DNA of 64,000 nt, from the NCBI GenBank assembly GCA_001770205.1, contig MEQL01000031.1, forward strand, positions 1-64,000. The letters run 5' to 3'. The notes beneath the pieces were generated by a model, which was not told the origin of the DNA, ran no database searches, and saw only the letters and a list, made by a program, of their open reading frames with translations. Below are positions 31,226 to 38,851 of this stretch, piece after piece; within the stretch, counting starts at the first letter, position 1, and every line of letters starts with the position of its first letter. The position numbers and the translations under genes are program-made. The DNA comes from Bdellovibrionales bacterium RIFOXYD12_FULL_39_22. Lineage in GTDB: Bacteria > Bdellovibrionota > Bacteriovoracia > Bacteriovoracales > Bacteriovoracaceae.

Positions 31226-33253
31226 TTAAGGCAAAGCAGTCCAAACTCCAGTGCCGCTTATACATTTATAACTTTTTCCACCGCACTGTGCTGTTTCGTT
31301 TATGCGTGCAGCAGTGCAATCATAGCGCGGTGTCCAGTCATAACCATTGCCGTTTAGATTGCGACACCAATATTTAATTGATCTTTCTTCTACTATCAAA
31401 TCGCAAGGAGTAGTAGGGGCACAGGTAGCATTTGGCAGCGTATGCCATTCGAGGTTGGTTCCTTGAATACATTTTTGACGAGAGCCTCCGCAAAGCGCAT
31501 AATCTCCGATTCTGCCATTAGTGCAAATTTGGCGAGAAACCCATTTATAATTGTTGTGACTGTTTAAGCTTCGACACCAAAGAGTTGTTCCGCTTTCAGA
31601 AGAGATTGTTTGGCCACAGGGTATAGTACTGTCGCATGCTCCGCCGTATTCGGTTGGTGGTTGTACTACTGGCAAAACGGTATCAGTTTGTCTACTCTCT
31701 GTAACTACTTCTTGCGCTGCTGCCAGAGTGCTAGAGTAAAAATTTTTCTCAGCATTAAGACATCCAGTGCTGCTAACAGAAGAGCAATTTGCAGTAAAGG
31801 CTTCGCTTTGGAAAAATTGAGGAATGGAATAGCAAAATTTATTAGAGACCCCACTGCTAGCACGACATTGTCCGATAGGGATAGCACTGATACAAGAGGA
31901 AGGACTATTCCCGCTATCTAGGCCCGAAAGATTTAGTTGGGCATTGCTACATATGTCTTCAGTTTTTGAGACGCTGATAAAATAGATGGAGCAATGGCCA
32001 TCACCTTTTCCGTAAACGATAGGAGTTGCTTGACTTAGATGTAAAACTCCGCTGGTATTGCAGCCATTAAACTCTGAAATATAACCAGCGTTACAAAAAA
32101 GTGATTTGCTATATGCCAATGTCGCAGGAAGCTGACTCTCCGGGTGATTGTTGGAGGAGGCCGTAAAGCTATATCCTAGAGAACCATCTTCTTTTAACCA
32201 CGTTTTATATCTATTCAGGTAAGTGCAAAATTGCAGAGGAGAGTTATAGCGGTGCAGTATAGAATCGCTGTCAGTAGATAGTGGGCGATAATGAGAAGTT
32301 ATCGGAATTGCCAGTTTGGGATAGTTTTGCATCCAGTATTTTGCTAAGGGAGTGCAGTGGCCTGCAAAAACAGAAGGGGCATGTTGACTTAAATCAAAAT
32401 AATAAATTGTTTGGCCGCATTTGAAAATTTTCACGCCGGGATGAACTGTAAATTCCACCTCGGTTCCTGGAACTTTATTGGTTCCAATATTAAGGACAAG
32501 TCCTAGAAACATTTGATTGAAGGCCGCATCGCTGGAAAGGTACCTGGCATATTCATTGTTTGCTTTAAAATTATTATTGGTGTGTGATCGATATTGATTG
32601 GGAATGGCCGGAATAGAAAGCATCGAATTGCTGGGAAAAAAGGCAGAGATCATATTTATAAAATCGCGATTGCCAGAAAAGTTATATATGTAGTGGATAG
32701 GATCTATTTCTCTTAGGTAGGTAGGAGGATTATTTGGGGTTTTATAGATTGCAGTTGAGTTTTTTCTCCCCTCAAATTCATTAACTGCATTGCTAGATTT
32801 TTCTTGTGTGCGCTCGAGCCATCCAAAATGGATTGGCAATCGATCACCTTTTTTTGTATGGGCCCAAAAATCATCCAAAAATTTTTGCAAATTACCATCA
32901 TAATCTTGTCCTGCACGTTGAAGAGTCCACCCTTTTTTAGTCTTACAAAAACCATTCCAGTCAGAACCATGTGCTGAAAAACCAAAAAGAATTTCGCTAG
33001 AGTTGTTGGTTCGTTCTCCAGCACACTTAAATTGCCAATTACCACTATTTTTAGTAGCGCTTTTTACGTTTAGTATGACCTCGTTACGGCCATAACAGTA
33101 TAGATTGTCGCAATCACACTGATTGATACTTCCAACTGCATTTGCACTGTCGCAATTTTTTTGATTAGTGGCCGAGTAGGTTGGAGAGATAATCAGGGCC
33201 ATAAGCATAAAAGATAGAAAAGAAAGAAAATTGTGGATATTAAGTTGTGACAT
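31226..33253 (-). CDS. Large secreted protein with two C-terminal Cys-rich repeats
   Basis: The product has 675 residues with a signal peptide (MSQLNIHNFLSFLSFMLMALIISPTYS) preceded by a good AGGAGA site. It is rich in Cys, Asn, Ser and aromatic residues, as for a secreted, disulfide-bonded surface or extracellular protein. The C-terminal 135 residues consist of two tandem repeats of about 65 residues sharing the pattern C-x5-C, then WCR-x2-N, W-x3-x2-C, CGG and KCI-x-GT ending in W-x-x-LP. No enzymatic motif is recognised. The next gene on this strand, the prepilin-S74 fusion, lies upstream with a 9-base gap, so the two are likely co-transcribed; the partner gene suggests a surface or pilus-associated role. 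Confidence 0.8.
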   Translation of the reverse strand: MSQLNIHNFLSFLSFMLMALIISPTYSATNQKNCDSANAVGSINQCDCDNLYCYGRNEVILNVKSATKNSGNWQFKCAGERTNNSSEILFGFSAHGSDWNGFCKTKKGWTLQRAGQDYDGNLQKFLDDFWAHTKKGDRLPIHFGWLERTQEKSSNAVNEFEGRKNSTAIYKTPNNPPTYLREIDPIHYIYNFSGNRDFINMISAFFPSNSMLSIPAIPNQYRSHTNNNFKANNEYARYLSSDAAFNQMFLGLVLNIGTNKVPGTEVEFTVHPGVKIFKCGQTIYYFDLSQHAPSVFAGHCTPLAKYWMQNYPKLAIPITSHYRPLSTDSDSILHRYNSPLQFCTYLNRYKTWLKEDGSLGYSFTASSNNHPESQLPATLAYSKSLFCNAGYISEFNGCNTSGVLHLSQATPIVYGKGDGHCSIYFISVSKTEDICSNAQLNLSGLDSGNSPSSCISAIPIGQCRASSGVSNKFCYSIPQFFQSEAFTANCSSVSSTGCLNAEKNFYSSTLAAAQEVVTESRQTDTVLPVVQPPTEYGGACDSTIPCGQTISSESGTTLWCRSLNSHNNYKWVSRQICTNGRIGDYALCGGSRQKCIQGTNLEWHTLPNATCAPTTPCDLIVEERSIKYWCRNLNGNGYDWTPRYDCTAARINETAQCGGKSYKCISGTGVWTALP

Positions 33254-33262
33254 ATCGATCTC

Positions 33263-34378
33263 CTATTTAATGGCCGAGTATGTGCCATGTTTGATGGCCT
33301 TTTTTAGATTTTTGAGTTCTTTTTGCAAATTTAAAATTGCTTCATCTTGTTGGCGTATTTTTACGTTTTGTTCCTTAATGGTTTCGATCATAGGAGCAAT
33401 TAGGCCAATATAGTTAAGGCCTTTGACTCCTGCGTTATCAGTATGAACTAACTCTGGATAGACCGTTTCTACTTGTTGTGCGATCAGTCCCATGGTGCGA
33501 TTTGGATTATCTCGGAAATAGTAAGAGACGCCTTGGAGTTGTTCAATTTTCTTTGAAGAGTTTTTGAGTATATCTATTTTGCTCTTTAAGCGTTCATCTG
33601 AGGTATAGGCCGTGTTATCAACTGTGAGTGTAGAAAAACTGGCACTACTGCTGGTGATCAAAGCTGCAACAGTTACGTTATTAACGGCCAAGGAATCAAC
33701 ACTGAGACCACCGCTACCAATATTGGTAGTTCCGATTTCTAAACTATCTGCCTTAATGGCACCGGCAACATCCAGTGCTGCCCCCGGGTTTTCTGTTTTG
33801 ATACCCAAATTAAGTTCGCCATCGATATAAACGCCATCAGTACCAGGGGGGCCAAATTTTAAAATCTCATTTTCTTTATTTGCAAAGATGGAGTTACATG
33901 AGGCAATTAATTTAAGATCTGAATTGTCTACACTTAGCTCTATGGCCTTTTTGGTTTTTTTATTTCCTTTCTCAAAAGTTACAGTGATATTCAATTTATT
34001 ATTTTCAAGTTGGGTAGTGTCGGCGTTGTAAGATAAAATTTTTACGCGACTACTTCCATATTGAATTTCGCTTCCGGCAATAAATTTGGCAGTGGTTCCG
34101 CTTACAATGTGCTCTATTGCTTTATCGTTTTGCAGCGGACTAATAGTGCTCAGGCAGTTTTCACCACTTAACAAAATGGACTCAATTTCATTTTGGATAG
34201 ATAAAATGTCATATCGGGTCTCAACCTGTTTGACGCCTTCCATCTGTGTTTTAAACAAGCTGGAAACTGCTACAGCAATTAGGGCCAAAAGTGCCGCACT
34301 AGTTAATATTTCAATTAGAGTAAAACCATTAGAAGTTCGCATTTCTCTTAAAATAAGACGGCCATTTCTTGGGGCCAT
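33263..34378 (-). CDS. Prepilin-like protein fused to an S74 intramolecular chaperone domain
   Basis: The product has 371 residues from ATG 34378, which has GAGGA eight bases upstream; a shorter start at the Met of MRTSNG is also possible. The leader ends in SNG followed by FTLIEILTSAALLALIAVAVSS, the type III signal and hydrophobic helix of type IV pilins and pseudopilins, cut by prepilin peptidase. The C-terminal 110 residues match the peptidase S74 / endosialidase chaperone: SDERLKSKI, with the Ser and Lys five residues apart as in the self-cleaving dyad, then GLIAQQVETVYPELV, GLNYIGLIAPMIETIKEQ and a final coiled coil. Such domains trimerise phage tail fibres and adhesins, then cut themselves off. 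It shares an operon with the Cys-rich secreted protein. Confidence 0.88.
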   Translation of the reverse strand: MAPRNGRLILREMRTSNGFTLIEILTSAALLALIAVAVSSLFKTQMEGVKQVETRYDILSIQNEIESILLSGENCLSTISPLQNDKAIEHIVSGTTAKFIAGSEIQYGSSRVKILSYNADTTQLENNKLNITVTFEKGNKKTKKAIELSVDNSDLKLIASCNSIFANKENEILKFGPPGTDGVYIDGELNLGIKTENPGAALDVAGAIKADSLEIGTTNIGSGGLSVDSLAVNNVTVAALITSSSASFSTLTVDNTAYTSDERLKSKIDILKNSSKKIEQLQGVSYYFRDNPNRTMGLIAQQVETVYPELVHTDNAGVKGLNYIGLIAPMIETIKEQNVKIRQQDEAILNLQKELKNLKKAIKHGTYSAIK

Positions 34379-34568
34379 AAACAATTCCTCTGGTTATTTG
34401 ACCTGACGCTATTAATTTAATACGCACCTTTAATTCTAGGTAGCTACCAGAATATATGCAAGACTCTTTTAAACTATCACTCTAAACATCTGATTTTTGA
34501 AATATTCATGGTATAAATGTTGCCTCAAATAATTGACAAGAGCTAATCTCCAAACTTATCAGTGCTTA

Positions 34569-36254
34569 TTATTTGAATTTAAGCAAAGATTTTTCGTAAA
34601 ACTCTGGGGCCTGGTATCCCAGGAGATTTAAAAAAGTTGCGGCCACGTTGGCAATACCAGGAACGGGAAATTTTGCCTTGTCCGTAACATCAATTTCATA
34701 TTCCCTCTTAAAGTTGTTGTCTATGATTAAAAAGGGAACTGGATTGAGTGTATGACTGGTTATGATCTTTCCTTTTTCATCGATTTTCTCCTCCGAGTTG
34801 CCGTGGTCGGCCGTTATGATTACGATTCCATTTTGCGAAGAAACTTTGCTGACAATATCTGCAAGACAAGTATCAACTTCCTTTATGGATTCGACGCAGG
34901 CGTTGATATTGCCGGTGTGGCCAACCATATCACCGTTGGCCAAGTTTATGCGTAAAAACTTATATTGCTTGCTATCAAGCGCACTAAGTAATTTTTTTGT
35001 TACTTCTCGGGCCTTCATCTTAGGATTGCGTTCGATCATTTCGTTGGGATCAGAGGGGGTATTTTCATAGGTTTCCAGCTTGGCATCGATAAATCCACTT
35101 TTGTTGCCATTCCAAAAATAGGTGACGTGTCCATACTTATGGGTTTCTGCTCCAGCATAAGAGCGAATTTTCATAGCACAAAGATATTCAGAGGCAGTGT
35201 TTTTAATTTCGGGAGGAGAAACTAAGTAACGTTGGGGAAGTTTACTGTCGCCATCGTATTCTAATAGGCCGGCATAATTAACTTTGGGACGGTGAAGACG
35301 ATCGAAGTGAGGAAAGTTATCTAATTCAAAAGCTTGAGAGATTTGAATGGCACGATCTCCGCGAAAGTTAAAATTAATAACGGCATCACCATCTTCCATT
35401 TTGCCAATTGGCCTCATGTTATCGTCAACGATGACAAATGAAGGGTTAAATTGGTCTTGCTTGGAAGGCCATATTTCTCGCGCTCGCATTATTGCTGATT
35501 TGGCATTACGAAAATATCCGGGATAATTATCATGAATATCAGCTTTATCTACTTGTCCAAGAACGTGAGCATACCATCCACGGCGAACGATATTCCAGTC
35601 TGAACCATAGCGATCCATGGTGACATGCATGCGCCCACCTCCGGAAGCGATCTGGGCATCTAGGCCAGTATTTCGTAGTTCGACAAGTTTGTTTTCTAGC
35701 TTATCAATGAAAAGTAGGCCAGAGTCAGGAGCTACATCCCTTCCATCCAACAGGGGATGAATACGAATTTTTTTTATGCCATCTTTTTTGCATCCCTCTA
35801 AAATTTTAAAAAGATGCGAAATGTTTGAATGAACATTTCCATCAGAGAGCAATCCAATGAAATGGATGGTTTTATTTTGATTGGCGGCCGTGATAACAAC
35901 ATTTTTCCAATTATCACTTTTAAAAAAACGGCCGCTATCTAGAGACTCCCCAACAAGCTTTGCCCCTTGTGCATAGATTTGTCCAGCTCCCAGCGCATTG
36001 TGTCCAACCTCGCTATTTCCCATGTCACCATCCGAAGGAAGTCCAATGGCCTTTCCATGAGCACGTAGTTGTGTGTAGAGTTTGTTTTTTTTTGCCTCGG
36101 AAATAAACCGATTATAATTTTCAGGCCGTGCCAACCATACGGCATTGCCAGGATATTCTTTTCCGACCCCGACGCCATCTAAAATAACGAGAACGACTGG
36201 GCCTATACGGCCTTGAAATTGTGGTAAGCGATTTAGAGTATGTATTTGCGCCAT
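34569..36254 (-). CDS. gpmI: 2,3-bisphosphoglycerate-independent phosphoglycerate mutase
   Basis: The product (561 residues) interconverts 3- and 2-phosphoglycerate in glycolysis and gluconeogenesis, using two Mn ions and a phosphoserine. Family landmarks are VVLVILDGVGVG at the N-terminus, GNSEVGHNALGAG with the nucleophilic Ser, HPLLDGRDV, FRGDRAIQIS and, near the C-terminus, ITADHGNSEE. The length is a little above the usual 510-530. The ATG at 36254 is preferred over 36266 because GGAGA lies just upstream of it. It is on the same strand and 50 bases downstream of the FHA-motor cluster, so it may be transcribed with it, though no functional link is evident. Confidence 0.96.
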   Translation of the reverse strand: MAQIHTLNRLPQFQGRIGPVVLVILDGVGVGKEYPGNAVWLARPENYNRFISEAKKNKLYTQLRAHGKAIGLPSDGDMGNSEVGHNALGAGQIYAQGAKLVGESLDSGRFFKSDNWKNVVITAANQNKTIHFIGLLSDGNVHSNISHLFKILEGCKKDGIKKIRIHPLLDGRDVAPDSGLLFIDKLENKLVELRNTGLDAQIASGGGRMHVTMDRYGSDWNIVRRGWYAHVLGQVDKADIHDNYPGYFRNAKSAIMRAREIWPSKQDQFNPSFVIVDDNMRPIGKMEDGDAVINFNFRGDRAIQISQAFELDNFPHFDRLHRPKVNYAGLLEYDGDSKLPQRYLVSPPEIKNTASEYLCAMKIRSYAGAETHKYGHVTYFWNGNKSGFIDAKLETYENTPSDPNEMIERNPKMKAREVTKKLLSALDSKQYKFLRINLANGDMVGHTGNINACVESIKEVDTCLADIVSKVSSQNGIVIITADHGNSEEKIDEKGKIITSHTLNPVPFLIIDNNFKREYEIDVTDKAKFPVPGIANVAATFLNLLGYQAPEFYEKSLLKFK

Positions 36255-36304
36255 AGGTATCTCCATTTTAAAAATATTGATCTATTATTTTCTGAGAAAG
36301 TGTA

Positions 36305-37705
36305 TCACTTGTTAAGAAGGTTGGCCTTAGCTGTTTTTAAATCTTCTATTTCTTTTTCTAAAATTTTTTTACTGCTTAGTGCCTTTTCTGATTCAACTTT
36401 CAATGTAACTTTTTGTAGCTTTAATTCAGCTAAAGTTGCTTGTAATTCAGATTTCGCTTTTGCTATTTCGCCCTCGATTTGTTCTTTTTCTCTGTTGAGT
36501 TGAATGTTTTTATCAACCATTTCGTCTTCAGCTTGCTTTTTTCTATCAAGAAGTCCTGTTATTTCGCATTCCATAGAGATTTTCTTTTCTTCTAGTGCCA
36601 CGCTTTCTACTTTGCAAGAGCCCATTTCTTTTCTAATCAACTCTAGTTCATCGCGCAAATCTTTTTTTGAAAGTTCTAAAGAGCTAATCTCTTTTTGTGC
36701 TTCTGCTCTTTTTTGTTCAAGTGTGTCTTTAAGTTCGGCAACACTAAGCTGTAATTTTTGTTTTATATCTTCTTGTTGCAAAATGATGTCTTCAATGTTT
36801 TTTTTGTCGATTTCTTTTAGTTTAAACTCTCGTTCGGAAATAACTTTTTTGGATTGAAGTTCTTGTAGTTCAACCTCTAAATTCATTTTTGCAATTTTGA
36901 GTTCCGATTCTCGGGCCTCAATCGCAATCTTCTTTTCCTTGCCTAGCTTATCTAGTTCAGCTTGTAATTCGATGATCTTTTTTTTATTAGTGGCCATTTC
37001 GTTGCGCATTTCAAGTACGTTTTTTTGATTTTCATCTAATTCTTTTTGATTTTTATTTTTTTGTACAATTATTGCTTCTAGTGCCAAGGTGTTGTCATTT
37101 AATTTACTACGGCCATCTGCTAACTCGTTAGTGATTTTAATTATCAACTCATTTTTTGCCTTTATTTCTCCTTCGGCCGCCAGTTTCATAGCATTAATAT
37201 CTGCTAAAGCGTGATCTCGTAGTTGTTTTAGTTCTACTTCTAGTTTTTCTTGGGCCATCACTCTTTTTTGGGCCAATTCATCTTCAACATTAAATCGCAT
37301 TCGGGTTATTTCATCTTGGGCCTCTTTTTTTACTTTATCAATGGCCGCATTGTTGGATGTTTTGTTGCTAGGTGTGGTTGCGGCAGCCTCTTTATCCGCA
37401 GAGTTGACAATGGACAGCTTTATATATTTTTTTGAGGGCCCCAATCTTATTTTGTTATTTGAGTTATAAGTAATTTCCTGTTTGGCATGTAGGCGATTTT
37501 TTTCTACGAATGTTCCGTTAGAAGAGCCCTCATCAAGTAAGTAAATAGTGTTGTTCTTGATTGTAACAATTAGATGATTGCGACTTATGCCATCTTCATC
37601 GATAATAATATCTGCCTTAGTTGAGCGGCCGATGACGAAGCGATCCGCATTAATCATCGTTGATTTGACTCCGTCATCAGAATGGATTTCAACTTTGCAG
37701 GCCAC
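36305..37705 (-). CDS. FHA-domain coiled-coil protein
   Basis: The product has 466 residues and is cytoplasmic. Residues about 18-95 are an FHA phosphothreonine-binding domain with the conserved IGRS, SRNH and SSNGTFVE motifs. From residue 115 to the end it is one long heptad-rich coiled coil, dominated by Glu, Lys, Leu and Ile. It starts with GTG. It follows the MotA-like gene after 25 bases and is most likely the third gene of that operon. FHA domains read Thr phosphorylation, so this protein may couple a Ser/Thr kinase (for example the one encoded at 55232) to the membrane complex. That link is inference. No enzymatic domain is visible. Confidence 0.88.
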   Translation of the reverse strand: MACKVEIHSDDGVKSTMINADRFVIGRSTKADIIIDEDGISRNHLIVTIKNNTIYLLDEGSSNGTFVEKNRLHAKQEITYNSNNKIRLGPSKKYIKLSIVNSADKEAAATTPSNKTSNNAAIDKVKKEAQDEITRMRFNVEDELAQKRVMAQEKLEVELKQLRDHALADINAMKLAAEGEIKAKNELIIKITNELADGRSKLNDNTLALEAIIVQKNKNQKELDENQKNVLEMRNEMATNKKKIIELQAELDKLGKEKKIAIEARESELKIAKMNLEVELQELQSKKVISEREFKLKEIDKKNIEDIILQQEDIKQKLQLSVAELKDTLEQKRAEAQKEISSLELSKKDLRDELELIRKEMGSCKVESVALEEKKISMECEITGLLDRKKQAEDEMVDKNIQLNREKEQIEGEIAKAKSELQATLAELKLQKVTLKVESEKALSSKKILEKEIEDLKTAKANLLNK

Positions 37706-37730
37706 GGCCCTCTCGTCTGCGTCAATTAAA

Positions 37731-38840
37731 TTATGACGCCTTCTTATTTATATCATTTTTTTTCTCGTCAGTTGAAGTCCGAAGTGGTGCAGTGAAAGAT
37801 GAAAGATCAGACATTTCTGAAAGATGCCCATCTTCAGAAATACTGCTATGATCTGTATCTTCTGGAAGCGAGTGCATTCTGCCAGTGTCATATGTGATTT
37901 TTTCTTTGCTTTTTGATAGCTGATTTCTAACCGCCTCTTCTGCCAATGCTTCAAGTGGATCGCGGTGCTCATCGAAATTGGGAATTTCGCTTGGTAGTTG
38001 ATTATCTGTACTGCGGTTCCACAACATATCAAGACAATTTTCAAAACGATCTACGATGCTAACAAAAAGTTTTTCGGGATTGAAGGTTGTGTTAACGAAA
38101 GTCATTCCAACGGACAAAAGAATTCCAATAATAGATGTTCCCATGGAAAAGGCCATGCTTACTAAGAATCCATCCATGATCCGTTTTGTTCCTTCTACGT
38201 CTTGCAGATCCATTCCGCCCAAGGTCGGCAGTGCCTGCATGATTCCCAAAAAGGTTCCAAAAATACCGCCGATGATAAACATTCCTGGCATGATATTTAT
38301 GATGTCGTTTAGTACACCGGAGGGGAAGAGGAAAATTCCAAAGATATTTTTAAAGCAGGGATTGTTTTGGAAAACGTTTTTTGAGATTTCCATCAATTTT
38401 GGAGGTTGTCCACCATGTTTTAAAAATTTGATTTGCTTAATAGTATCTTTAACTAAGATCGCCACTCCAAATTGAATTAAAAAAAGTCGGTCGCTTAAGG
38501 CCAAAACGTAATCTGGTTTACGTCGCTTCATAATGGCGCGATACTCAAATAATTCGTAGTAGGTTTTCTCTAGTAGTCGTTTGGCAGTAACGAAAAAGGA
38601 GGTCGCTTTGGTGCATTCCGCATCATCCATAAAAAGGCGCACTCGTTTTTCAAATTCAGTTGCAAACCAATCTTCTCTTTTTATGGTCCAGAAGATCAGG
38701 CCGCGAAATGCCACCGCAAAACCAAAGGCAATCATCATTAATGGCATCAAATACGGTGCTAAGGTATCAACTGATGCTTTGATGATATAAACGACAACTT
38801 CCTGAAACCAAGAATCACTCATTACTTGTGGTGTGATCAT
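37731..38840 (-). CDS. MotA/TolQ/ExbB-like proton channel subunit
   Basis: The product is 369 residues from ATG 38840; AGGGGA lies six bases before it, and an in-frame TTG two codons upstream is weaker. It has a first membrane helix at residues about 22-50, a cytoplasmic loop, and two C-proximal helices with the MotA/TolQ/ExbB signature (GGIFGTFLGIMQALPTLGG, then FLVSMAFSMGTSIIGILLSV). About 120 residues at the C-terminus are polar and disordered. Such proteins form pentameric stators that use the proton gradient with a MotB/TolR/ExbD partner, here the gene directly upstream (11-base gap). It is not adjacent to flagellar or Tol genes. ZorA of the Zorya defence system is another relative, but no ZorC/D/E gene follows. 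Confidence 0.85.
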   Translation of the reverse strand: MITPQVMSDSWFQEVVVYIIKASVDTLAPYLMPLMMIAFGFAVAFRGLIFWTIKREDWFATEFEKRVRLFMDDAECTKATSFFVTAKRLLEKTYYELFEYRAIMKRRKPDYVLALSDRLFLIQFGVAILVKDTIKQIKFLKHGGQPPKLMEISKNVFQNNPCFKNIFGIFLFPSGVLNDIINIMPGMFIIGGIFGTFLGIMQALPTLGGMDLQDVEGTKRIMDGFLVSMAFSMGTSIIGILLSVGMTFVNTTFNPEKLFVSIVDRFENCLDMLWNRSTDNQLPSEIPNFDEHRDPLEALAEEAVRNQLSKSKEKITYDTGRMHSLPEDTDHSSISEDGHLSEMSDLSSFTAPLRTSTDEKKNDINKKAS

Positions 38841-38851
38841 AGACAATCCCC

